A stretch of 64,000 bases of DNA from Prevotellaceae bacterium UBA4361. Lineage in GTDB: Bacteria > Bacteroidota > Bacteroidia > Bacteroidales > Bacteroidaceae. The notes beneath the pieces were generated by a model. That model was not told the DNA's origin. It was given only the letters and a program-made list of their open reading frames with translations, and searched no databases. The stretch lies in contig DGSN01000062.1 of NCBI GenBank assembly GCA_002393575.1, positions 67,624-131,623 of the forward strand, read 5' to 3'. Positions within the stretch are counted from its first letter, which is position 1. The number at the start of each line of letters is the position of its first letter. This document shows, piece by piece, positions 1 through 7,555 of this stretch. Made by a program: the position numbers and the translations under genes.

Positions 1-1074
1 AGGAAGAACGAAGTTGAGGTCGTCGAAGAGCAACTTGTCGCCAAAAGCTTTTGCCACGTGCTGTGCCTCAATCACCTTGTTACCAAGACGCGGACCGTTC
101 GGAATGAAGATTTCCAACTTCTCCTCCTTCTCCTTCACGGTCTCGTTGATGAGTTTGTCGTAACTGTTCAGACGTGCCTTGCCCTTGGCTTGACGTGCCT
201 TCGGAGCCATGCGCACCCACTCCAACTCGCGTTGCAAGGTCTTGCGCCGCTTGCTTTCCGCCTTCTCCTCCTGAGCTAATCGAAGCGTTTTCTGTTCCAG
301 CCAACTGCTGTAGTTTCCCTTCCACGGAATGCCTTCGCCACGGTCGAGTTCGAGAATCCAACCAGCCACATGGTCGAGGAAATAGCGGTCGTGTGTGACA
401 GCGATGACCGTTCCCTCATACTGCTGCAAGTGCTGTTCGAGCCAGTCGATGGATTCCGCGTCGAGGTGGTTGGTAGGTTCATCGAGCAGCAGCACGTCGG
501 GTTTCTGAAGCAGCAAACGACAGAGAGCCACACGACGACGCTCACCACCGCTGAGGTGTTCCGTGAGCTGGTCGCCTTCAGGACAGCGCAGTGCATCCAT
601 TGCGCGCTCCAACTGGTTGTCGAGGTTCCACGCATCGGTGGAGTCGATGATGTTCTGCAATTCCGCTTGCCGAGCGAAGAGCTGATCCATCTTGTCAGCA
701 TCCTCGTAGTATTCAGGCAATGCGAACTTCTGATTGATGTCCTCGTATTCGTTGAGCGCATCCACAATGTGCTGCACTCCCTCCTGCACGATTTCCCGTA
801 CGGTCTTCGTCGGGTCGAGGTAAGGGTCCTGCGGCAGGTAGCCTACGGAATACCCTGGGGAAAACACCACCTGTCCCTGGTATTGCGTGTCGAGTCCAGC
901 AATGATTTTCATCAGTGTGGATTTTCCAGCACCATTCAAACCGATGATACCAATTTTTGCTCCATAGAAGAAAGAGAGGTAGATGTTTTTCAGCACCTGC
1001 TTCTGGTTCTGCTGAATGGTTTTGCTCACACCCACCATCGAGAAGATGATTTTCTTGTCGTCAACTGTTGCCAT
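1..1074 (-). CDS. ettA: EttA-type ABC-F translation factor, 3' end cut off by window edge
   Basis: This cytosolic ABC-F ATPase is expected to bind the ribosomal E site and gate the first elongation steps according to ATP/ADP level. The visible 358 codons hold the whole first ATPase domain: Walker A GLNGAGKST (residues 45-53), signature LSGGERRRVALCRLLL and Walker B DVLLLDEPTNHLD. The stretch DRGEGIPWKGNYSSWLEQK and the basic linker with KGKARL match E. coli EttA closely, which separates it from Uup and resistance ABC-F proteins. The second ATPase domain lies beyond position 1. The start at 1074 (MATVDDKKIIF) is the first ATG of the frame. A TAnnTTTG box lies about 120 bases upstream. The identification is firm. 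Confidence 0.95.
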   Translation of the reverse strand, partial: MATVDDKKIIFSMVGVSKTIQQNQKQVLKNIYLSFFYGAKIGIIGLNGAGKSTLMKIIAGLDTQYQGQVVFSPGYSVGYLPQDPYLDPTKTVREIVQEGVQHIVDALNEYEDINQKFALPEYYEDADKMDQLFARQAELQNIIDSTDAWNLDNQLERAMDALRCPEGDQLTEHLSGGERRRVALCRLLLQKPDVLLLDEPTNHLDAESIDWLEQHLQQYEGTVIAVTHDRYFLDHVAGWILELDRGEGIPWKGNYSSWLEQKTLRLAQEEKAESKRRKTLQRELEWVRMAPKARQAKGKARLNSYDKLINETVKEKEEKLEIFIPNGPRLGNKVIEAQHVAKAFGDKLLFDDLNFVLP

Positions 1075-1192
1075 AAGTTAAATGTAGAATGAAAAATGAA
1101 GAATGAAGAATTTTGGGTAAGTCAAAAGTTCGCCGCCTATTGGCATTTTTACTTTTTAACTTTTAATTATTAACTTATTATTGTTCCTTTTG

Positions 1193-1200
1193 CAAATGTA
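1193..1200 (-). promoter_or_regulatory. Putative -7 box (TACATTTG) for ettA
   Basis: The minus strand reads TACATTTG, matching the Bacteroidetes TAnnTTTG element. It leaves a leader of about 115 bases before the ettA start. That leader contains GAATGAAGAATG-type and TTTTTAACTTTTAATT word repeats (about 1086-1180). Confidence 0.5.
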
Positions 1201-1346
1201 AGGAATAAAAACCGATTTGCCAATCAAAGGGCAAAAGAAAAATGCAACAGGAAGAAAAAAGGGCGAATTCATCGGGAGAAAACAAAAATGTAACAAAACC
1301 AAAATTTCTTGTTACATTATTTTTATTATGTGTGCCACTTATTCCT

Positions 1347-1354
1347 TATCTTTG
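1347..1354 (+). promoter_or_regulatory. Putative -7 box (TATCTTTG) for the secreted protein at 1438
   Basis: TATCTTTG matches TAnnTTTG and lies 84 bases ahead of the start codon. No strong -33 TTTG can be placed at standard spacing. Confidence 0.55.
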
Positions 1355-1437
1355 TCGCCGAGAAAGTCAAAACAACATCCTTGAATCGAAATAATCAAGC
1401 ATTTAAATATCATTATTAACCAATCAATTAACTCTTT

Positions 1438-3597
1438 ATGCAAATGAAAAAAATTTTACTTTCGCTATTGCTTCTGGTGGGAGCAGTCAGCGTGCATGCC
1501 ACAAAATTATTCCCTTCTGGCTTTGGAGACTTAGCAGGAAATGCACAATGGGATTCAGAAAACTCCATCTTAACATGGACAGGCAGTTGGAGCAATAGTG
1601 TTGGCGTTCAAGGCCTTAGCGGTGACCTTTCCGCATACACTTCTTTAAATTTCACAGCAGAAGATGTGGAATGGGACGAAACAGACAAATACGGTTATCG
1701 CGTTCTCGTTTATGCAAATGGAGACCTTCAAAATGCTGCATCTATAATAACACTTGGAGGTTATGGTGCTCGTTCTTTAACTTGGGAAGAGCTTGGACTG
1801 AATGCGGATCAAGTAAAAAACATCAACAGGATTTGCTTTGCCGGTTGGGGAAATAAAGGAAAAGTAAAGATTACTAATGTGTATCTTTACAAGCCTTTCG
1901 AACTTGAATTTGACGATACTGGTAAGGCTTACATCTACCCAAGTGATTTCACAGCAAACGGTGATGTAACAGTTGACGAAACTACTGGATTGATTACGAT
2001 AACAGGTTCTGGTACGATTAAAATAGAATTTGATTCTCCTGTAGATTTCTCAAGCGTTACAAGTATTTCTACAGGTGCTGCACGTAATCTTAATGAATCA
2101 TGCAATATTATTCGTTCTGATGGTACTAAAGTAAATGATACTGGTTGGTGGAATTCAGCATATAATATCACTGGTTTGAATACAGGTTGGGATGACCTTG
2201 GATCTATTGCAAGTATTACTTACAATTATGAGCAGCCAGGAGAAGTTACAATTGAGAAGATAACAATAACTGCCAACTTGATTACAGCAACCAATGGACA
2301 TGAAACTAATTTAACAGCTGCTTTGTTCCATGGTTGGAGTGGTCCTGGTGCTGACGCTACAATTGAACAGGAGAATGTTTATGGTGCTTGTGTACTCAAC
2401 GAAGCATCAGGTCTTCCTTATGGTGATGGAAATGTTTACTTTAAAAACTATGCAGACCTTTCTAAATATGACAAACTGATTGTAACCGTTGCTTCAGGCG
2501 CACCTCGTTTCTGCTTCAATCGTTTGACGGATGGTGGACAAGATAGTCCAGACGAGGCTTCATCAAATATGATGGATATCAATGCTAATAACGGTGCTAT
2601 CACTTGGGCAAAAGAAAGATATCAAACCATAGAAGGTAATGTATATACTATTGACCTTGCAAAGATGGTTGCAGACAGGGGATTTGCCCATCTGCATTGT
2701 ATCAAGGGTGCTAATTATGGTAATCCGGTTGTAACCAGTATGATTCTTTATAAGAACGAGGCAGAATTTGATTACAACATCCAAGGTTCTGGTCTTGTAA
2801 AGCCATCTGTTGTTGATGCGCTCGCCGACGAAAATGCCAACCTCTATAATGCAACAGGCGTGACAGGTGCTGTGAAATTGGAGGCGGCAAATCCAAATGC
2901 TGTGATTTTGGCAAATAGAGCTGATGTAACAGGAACGAACGTAATCGTTGACGGTACATGCGCTGACTTCGCCATCGTTGACAACAAGCCTTACAAGTAT
3001 GCAGAATCATTCACTGCCGCTTCAGCTAAGCAGACTGTGACAATGAGCGCGGCTGGTTTCAGCACAACCGTAGTTCCATTCGACGCAGCCGTTCCAAGCG
3101 GACTGAAAGCTTACAACTTGGTAGCTATTAGCGGTAACAACATCACAGGTGAAGAAGTGACAAGCGTGAAAGCAGGTCATCCAGTATTGCTCGAAGGTGC
3201 TGCAGGCACATACACATTCGAGGCAAGCGATGTTAGCGTAGCAGGTTCTGCCGATGCCGTTCAGAACGGTCTCCTCACAGCATCTTACGCTGGTACAGAG
3301 GCAACAAACGGCGGCTATGTACTCCAGAGCCAAGACGGAAAAGTAGCCTTCTTCACGTTCGAAGGCACACGCACCATGAAGCCATTCCGTGCTTACATCC
3401 CTGCAAACGTGAACTCAGCTGCTAAGTCGCTGAACATCGTACTCGACGAAAGCACTGGCATCACTGCACACAACGACAGCAACGCAACAGCCATCATCCG
3501 CTACAACGCAGCTGGTCAGAAACTTGCTGGCGTGCAGAAGGGCTTGAACATCGTGAAGATGAGCAATGGCGAAGTGAAGAAAGTATTCGTGAAGTAA
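1438..3597 (+). CDS. Secreted multidomain beta-sandwich protein with C-terminal sorting-like tail
   Basis: I do not recognise a catalytic family. The 719-residue product begins with a clear signal peptide (MQMKKILLSLLLLVGAVSVHA). It continues with repeated, aromatic- and glycine-rich segments of about 130 residues (roughly 25-150, 155-280 and 285-445) that look like carbohydrate-binding jelly rolls. A beta-rich region follows at about 455-660. The last ~35 residues (IIRYNAAGQKLAGVQKGLNI... KVFVK) resemble the C-terminal tails of Bacteroidales type 9 secretion cargo. A second in-frame ATG at 1444 is an equally good start. A short peptide gene follows 54 bases after the stop and a terminator lies beyond it, so the two are probably co-transcribed. 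A surface or extracellular glycan-binding role is inference. Confidence 0.8.
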   Translation: MQMKKILLSLLLLVGAVSVHATKLFPSGFGDLAGNAQWDSENSILTWTGSWSNSVGVQGLSGDLSAYTSLNFTAEDVEWDETDKYGYRVLVYANGDLQNAASIITLGGYGARSLTWEELGLNADQVKNINRICFAGWGNKGKVKITNVYLYKPFELEFDDTGKAYIYPSDFTANGDVTVDETTGLITITGSGTIKIEFDSPVDFSSVTSISTGAARNLNESCNIIRSDGTKVNDTGWWNSAYNITGLNTGWDDLGSIASITYNYEQPGEVTIEKITITANLITATNGHETNLTAALFHGWSGPGADATIEQENVYGACVLNEASGLPYGDGNVYFKNYADLSKYDKLIVTVASGAPRFCFNRLTDGGQDSPDEASSNMMDINANNGAITWAKERYQTIEGNVYTIDLAKMVADRGFAHLHCIKGANYGNPVVTSMILYKNEAEFDYNIQGSGLVKPSVVDALADENANLYNATGVTGAVKLEAANPNAVILANRADVTGTNVIVDGTCADFAIVDNKPYKYAESFTAASAKQTVTMSAAGFSTTVVPFDAAVPSGLKAYNLVAISGNNITGEEVTSVKAGHPVLLEGAAGTYTFEASDVSVAGSADAVQNGLLTASYAGTEATNGGYVLQSQDGKVAFFTFEGTRTMKPFRAYIPANVNSAAKSLNIVLDESTGITAHNDSNATAIIRYNAAGQKLAGVQKGLNIVKMSNGEVKKVFVK

Positions 3598-3651
3598 CAT
3601 CCGAACGAATGAACTAAAACTATTATCAACTCTAAAAAAACAAAGACTACA

Positions 3652-3807
3652 ATGAAAAAAGAATATATTTCACCAACACTTTCCTATTTCGAAAGTGATT
3701 TGATTCTCTACACCACCATTCCATCTATTACAGATAAGCCAGCAGGCGACCCTGAAAACGACTTGGTCAAGGAGGAACGCGACGAATGGAATGACGGACT
3801 CTGGTAA
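3652..3807 (+). CDS. 51-residue MKKxYI-type orphan peptide
   Basis: This short frame encodes MKKEYISPTLSYFESDLILY followed by an acidic tail ending EERDEWNDGLW. It has no signal peptide and no obvious membrane segment. Support for coding comes from its ATG position 54 bases after a large secreted protein, the A-rich leader just before the ATG, and a strong terminator 24 bases after its stop. Small Bacteroidales proteins opening MKK-x-Y-x-x-P are familiar as hypothetical proteins. The function is unknown; a secreted peptide, a RiPP-like precursor or a regulator of the upstream protein are only possibilities. Confidence 0.6.
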   Translation: MKKEYISPTLSYFESDLILYTTIPSITDKPAGDPENDLVKEERDEWNDGLW

Positions 3808-3831
3808 TCCACATTGCTAATATATCTCAGA

Positions 3832-3868
3832 AGAACCGCTTGGGCACACGCTCGAGCGGTTCTTTTTT
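3832..3868 (+). terminator. Rho-independent terminator
   Basis: A perfect 9-base stem (AGAACCGCT / AGCGGTTCT) with a 14-base loop is followed by a run of T. It closes the 1438-3807 transcription unit. Confidence 0.85.
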
Positions 3869-3899
3869 GATAGGCTCCTCCAGCTCCCTCCAGCTATAG

Positions 3900-4060
3900 A
3901 CCCTCCCCAACCCTCCCTGTGAGGGAGGGAGAATAGACACCTCCAACTGTTCTGTGAGGGGAGAGAATAGCCATCCAGGTGACTACTCCCTCCCTCACAG
4001 GGAGGGCTGGGGTGGGTCTCGGGCTGGGGTGGGTCTTGGGCTGGGGTGGGTCTCTGGTCT
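3900..4060. repeat. GC-rich intergenic repeat with 17-base tandem units
   Basis: The stretch contains CCCTCCCTGTGAGGGAGGG palindromes and the core CCATCCAGGTGAC (3971-3983). Three tandem copies of GGCTGGGGTGGGTCTYG start at 4005, 4022 and 4039. Bases 3981-4019 recur in inverted orientation at 40763-40801 with one mismatch. It is non-coding and lies after the terminator. The rest of the gap to 4419 holds a second word-repeat element around a CTATCCGGATG core (about 4320-4390). Confidence 0.75.
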
Positions 4061-4252
4061 TGGTTTGGGAAGGTCTTACGGAACGAACGCTCAAACGCAC
4101 CCCAACGAACGTTCAACGAAAGCCTGTCGAACCTTCGACAAGAGCAAAACGAACGTTCGTCGGAGCAGTGGAAACGAAAGCGAATCATACGTTCTCAAGA
4201 ACGGACTCTTGAAAAACACGAAACGATGATGTATTTGTCGGAAGTTTTTGAT

Positions 4253-4260
4253 TATCTTTG
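4253..4260 (+). promoter_or_regulatory. Putative -7 box (TATCTTTG) for the M61 peptidase
   Basis: TATCTTTG occurs 159 bases ahead of the start at 4419. The leader carries word repeats ending in AAAACTCAAAAAC-type sequence. Confidence 0.5.
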
Positions 4261-4418
4261 CAGTCGAAACACCTTTAACTAACTAAATTTTGTGTTTAGA
4301 GTTTAGTGTTGAGTGGGAAGAGTGAAGCGTGAAGAGAAGGTCAAAGGCCTCCTATCCGGATGTCTTCCTTAGACTTTAGACCTAAAACTCAAAAACATAA
4401 TAACTCAAAAACTTAATT

Positions 4419-5957
4419 ATGAGTAGAAAGATTTGTATTCAAAGCGTTTTAACCATCCTGCTGCTTCAGTGGATGGGAAACAGTGCTATGGCTCAAGGGA
4501 AATACGACTTGAACTACAGCATTGATTTAGACACGGCTGCACACTATCTCAATGTGGAACTGACTTACACGAACAAGAGCGAGACAAACACCAACGAATT
4601 GGTGCTCAACATGCCCCTGTGGACTCCTGGCTATTACGAAATGCTGAACTATCCGAAGCACCTGTGCGATTTTGCCGCCAAGGACACGAAAGGGAACCGA
4701 CTCACTTGGCGCAAGGACGGCTTGAACCGTTGGCGCATCGACATGACAAACAGCCCAGAGGCAATCATCACTTACCGCATCTACGCCAACCATAGAGACG
4801 TGGGGTCGAGTCGGGTGGATGGTTCCGCTGCATTCATTGCCCCAGCAGGCGTGTTCATGCACGTCGATGGAGAAATCAACCATCCCGTCACGGTTTCTTT
4901 CCAAATGCCTACTTCGTGGCAACATATCTCCACGGGATTACTGCCCGATGCCAAGGACAGGCATACGTTTACAGCCAAGGACTTCGACACGCTCTACGAC
5001 TCACCATTTCTGTTGGGAAACCACTACGTGAAGGAGTTTGAGCACGAAGGTCACCCCTACACATTTGCCATAGAAACTCCCGATGGAATCGAGGAAATTG
5101 GCTTCGAAGACGACTTTAAACGGATTGTCAGTGCCACGACTCAACTGATGGGCGACGTGCCCTACCACAACTACTGCCTCATCCACATGGGAGAAGGTGG
5201 TGGCGGACTGGAGCACCTCAATTCTCAGGCTTGTTACACCGACGGCACATATCGTTTCTCATCGCGCCGCTCACATGTGAAATTCCTGGCTTTCACCGCA
5301 CACGAATACTTTCACCTCTACAACGTGAAGTGCATCCGTCCCGCAGAACTGTGGCCCATCGACTACAACCAGGAGGCAATCACCCCGATGCTCTGGGTAA
5401 GCGAAGGACTCACCTGCTACTATGAGTTCCGCCTGTTGCGCAATGCAGGCATCGCCACACCCGAAGAAGCTTTGGAATTGCTCTCCACCTACTTCAGCCT
5501 CTACGCGCCTTACGAAGGACAACGCCATGCCAGTCTGCGACAAAGCAGTTACGACATTTGGCTCAACTTCATGAACGATGATGCAAATGGGCGCGACGTG
5601 AGAGTAAACTACTACTTCAAAGGCCCCATCATCGGTCTTCTCATGGACATCGACATCCGTCGCAAAACCCATCAGCAACACTCACTCGACGACGTGATGC
5701 GCCGCTTGTACCAGAAGTATTACAAACAGTTGCAACGTGGATTCACGGAAGAAGAGTTTTGGGCAGAGGCAGCCGACATAGCAGGTCAACCCATGACAGA
5801 CATCCGTCGCTTGGTGGATACGACCGACGACATCGACTACGACAGCTACCTACGTGAAGCTGGTCTCCGTGTCAACACATCCGACTGGAGCATACGACGC
5901 GTGGAGAAACCCAACAAGCAACAACGACAATTTCTGAAAGCCATGAACCTGTTGTAA
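4419..5957 (+). CDS. M61-family (glycyl aminopeptidase-like) metallopeptidase, exported
   Basis: This is an exported zinc peptidase of the M61 group. A signal peptide ends near residue 26 (GNSAMAQ). An N-terminal beta-sandwich domain precedes the active-site motif HEYFH (residues 295-299) followed by LYNVKCIRP, which matches the M61 pattern HEFFHxWNVKRxRP. E329 in WVSEGLTCYYE is the likely third zinc ligand. At 512 residues it is about 80-100 shorter than usual. The C-terminal PDZ domain of typical M61 proteins is not visible: after the helical domain the protein stops at VEKPNKQQRQFLKAMNLL. The frame is intact with a clean stop, so this looks like a natural short form. The cellular substrate is unknown. 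It seems monocistronic. Confidence 0.85.
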   Translation: MSRKICIQSVLTILLLQWMGNSAMAQGKYDLNYSIDLDTAAHYLNVELTYTNKSETNTNELVLNMPLWTPGYYEMLNYPKHLCDFAAKDTKGNRLTWRKDGLNRWRIDMTNSPEAIITYRIYANHRDVGSSRVDGSAAFIAPAGVFMHVDGEINHPVTVSFQMPTSWQHISTGLLPDAKDRHTFTAKDFDTLYDSPFLLGNHYVKEFEHEGHPYTFAIETPDGIEEIGFEDDFKRIVSATTQLMGDVPYHNYCLIHMGEGGGGLEHLNSQACYTDGTYRFSSRRSHVKFLAFTAHEYFHLYNVKCIRPAELWPIDYNQEAITPMLWVSEGLTCYYEFRLLRNAGIATPEEALELLSTYFSLYAPYEGQRHASLRQSSYDIWLNFMNDDANGRDVRVNYYFKGPIIGLLMDIDIRRKTHQQHSLDDVMRRLYQKYYKQLQRGFTEEEFWAEAADIAGQPMTDIRRLVDTTDDIDYDSYLREAGLRVNTSDWSIRRVEKPNKQQRQFLKAMNLL

Positions 5958-6056
5958 AGTTAAAAGTTGAAAATTAAAAGTTAAAAGTTTTCAGTTAAAT
6001 GAGCCATCATACTGCCATTTTTAATTTTTAACTTTTAATTTTTAACTCTTTTTGAT
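5958..6056. repeat. Inverted AT-rich word repeat (AAAAGTTAAAAATT family)
   Basis: Directly after the peptidase stop, arms made of AAAGTTAAAAGTTGAAAATT and its complement (TTTTTAATTTTTAACTTTTAA) flank a centre GAGCCATCATACTGCCA. Similar words recur at 57160-57258 and 63755-63785. Confidence 0.75.
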
Positions 6057-6077
6057 GGTCAGTTCAGAAAAATGTTG

Positions 6078-6085
6078 TACCTTTG
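6078..6085 (+). promoter_or_regulatory. Putative -7 box (TACCTTTG) for rpsO
   Basis: TACCTTTG lies 65 bases before the rpsO start, with T-rich sequence about 24 bases upstream. The leader between could hold the S15 autoregulatory structure, but I see only a weak GGCTC/GAGTT hairpin. Confidence 0.6.
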
Positions 6086-6149
6086 CATCCGCTTTCGGCT
6101 CTTTTCGAGTTGGGGCACTATTCTTTAATCATTAATTTATATCATCATT

Positions 6150-6419
6150 ATGTACTTAGATTCAGCTAAGAAGCAAGAAATCTTTAGCAAGTACGGAAAG
6201 TCTAACACTGATACTGGCTCATGCGAAAGCCAGATTGCATTGTTTTCATACCGTATTAGCCGTTTGACCGAGCACATGAAGGCCAATCACAAAGATTATA
6301 GCACTAACCGAGCTCTTGTACATCTCGTAGGTCAGCGTCGTCGCCTCCTTACTTACCTCAAGAATAAGGACATCGAGCGCTACCGTGCCATCGTCAAGGC
6401 TCTCGGTCTTCGTAAGTAA
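6150..6419 (+). CDS. rpsO: 30S ribosomal protein S15
   Basis: S15 binds 16S rRNA at the platform of the small subunit. The 89-residue product has the standard length. It carries the family motifs DTGSCESQIALFSYRI, RLTEHMKANHKDYSTNRAL and the C-terminal block GQRRRLLTYLKNKDIERY...LGLRK. The start at 6150 (MYLDSAKKQEIF) fits the family exactly. The gene stands alone with its own promoter box and terminator; in many bacteria it is followed by pnp, which is not the case here. Confidence 0.98.
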   Translation: MYLDSAKKQEIFSKYGKSNTDTGSCESQIALFSYRISRLTEHMKANHKDYSTNRALVHLVGQRRRLLTYLKNKDIERYRAIVKALGLRK

Positions 6420-6446
6420 TCACACTTACCAAAAGCCGAAAAAACG

Positions 6447-6480
6447 AACCGCAGCATCCCAACGGACGCTGCGGTTTTTT
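6447..6480 (+). terminator. Rho-independent terminator of rpsO
   Basis: A 9-base perfect stem (AACCGCAGC / GCTGCGGTT) with a 12-base loop is followed by TTTT. Confidence 0.9.
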
Positions 6481-6533
6481 GTTGCCTTTTTCAGCTTCAA
6501 CTATAGACATAAACGTCGAAGGTCTAAGGTATA

Positions 6534-6595
6534 TCTCCTAAAGAAATCGGCTAAATTATTAAAATTTAGTACATTTAGCCTATTTCTTCAGGAGA
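6534..6595. repeat. Imperfect 22-base inverted repeat between convergent genes
   Basis: Arms 6534-6555 and 6574-6595 pair with two mismatches (TCTCCTAAAGAAATCGGCTAAA). The hairpin sits between rpsO and the oppositely oriented gene ending at 6674. It may act as terminator for the latter, whose transcript would pass it. Confidence 0.65.
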
Positions 6596-6673
6596 CTTTT
6601 TACGTCTTTGACTTTTTTAATTTTTAACTTACAAAAGAATCCCTTTTAATCCCTCAAATCCCTGATTCACTTG

Positions 6674-7540
6674 TCAGTGATTCAAGATGTAATTGACGAG
6701 GAAAACGACATCTGAAATATCCACAGAACCGTCCTGATTAACATCGAGCGAAGAACCTGTGCCTGCCGATGAGTCGAACGCCACCATCATGTAAGAGCCT
6801 TCGGGAACAGTCAGCGTGAGGGAGTTGTCCACCACTTGTTCCGTCACATCTATGCCGTTCAGCTTCACCATAGCCAACTTGTTTCCTTCATTCGGAGTGA
6901 AAACAAACGTAGAAGGTGCATTTGAAGCCACATCAACAGCCTTGTTGTCTGCCGTGACAACCACACCATTCACAGCCACCGAGCCCTTTTGGTCACACGA
7001 GAGAGCAAGAGGAGCTGAAAGTGTTTCCCCTTCCACAGTCAGGGTGAAATCGACAGCATCCAGCGTGATTGAGTTGGATGATGATTCAGTCAGTTCAATG
7101 TTCTTAATGCTGGCCGTATGGTTCCCTGGCTTCACATTTTCTTCCACATTGATGGTGATGGTACAGACCTCACCATCCGTTCCACTGAAAACATAATTGC
7201 GCAGAGAATAGCAGAGCACCAACAGCGAACCATCTTCCTGCACAGCCGTCTCAAAAGTTTTCATACCTGTGAGACGAGCAGGAGTCAGTTCCGCCAAACA
7301 CCAACCGTCATCGTCCATCGCAAAGCTCATACCTTCGGGCAGATAGAGATTGAATTGGAAATCGCGAACAGAAAGGGTGTTCTTCAGTTTCACTGACAGC
7401 GTGGTTTGGCTACCTGCCTCCACTGTCTGACTTTCAATGTAAATCGTATTGTCAAGCGTTGACACATCAGTGTTCTGGGCATGGAGGCTCGAAGCCTCCA
7501 TGCAGAACAGTATCATTGCGAACCAAATTGTCTGTTTCAT
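6674..7540 (-). CDS. Secreted cohesin-like protein with a single dockerin-type repeat
   Basis: The 288-residue product has a signal peptide (cut after LHAQ, about residue 22). Residues about 28-170 form a beta-sandwich that resembles cohesin/CBM2-3-like domains: ligand-free beta strands with NFQ-like 'FQFNLYLPEGM', 'DGSLLVLCYS', 'FSGTDGEVCTITINV'. A second beta domain follows (about 172-255). The last 26 residues (LDVNQDGSVDISDVVFLVNY) are one calcium-binding dockerin-type I repeat with all D/N ligands present; normal dockerins have two. The same cohesin-like module occurs twice in the upstream 1740-residue protein. Only 15 bases separate the two genes, so they form an operon. The role is inferred as a structural or adaptor component outside the cell. 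Confidence 0.7.
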   Translation of the reverse strand: MKQTIWFAMILFCMEASSLHAQNTDVSTLDNTIYIESQTVEAGSQTTLSVKLKNTLSVRDFQFNLYLPEGMSFAMDDDGWCLAELTPARLTGMKTFETAVQEDGSLLVLCYSLRNYVFSGTDGEVCTITINVEENVKPGNHTASIKNIELTESSSNSITLDAVDFTLTVEGETLSAPLALSCDQKGSVAVNGVVVTADNKAVDVASNAPSTFVFTPNEGNKLAMVKLNGIDVTEQVVDNSLTLTVPEGSYMMVAFDSSAGTGSSLDVNQDGSVDISDVVFLVNYILNH

Positions 7541-7555
7541 TTTCTTACTGTTTTT

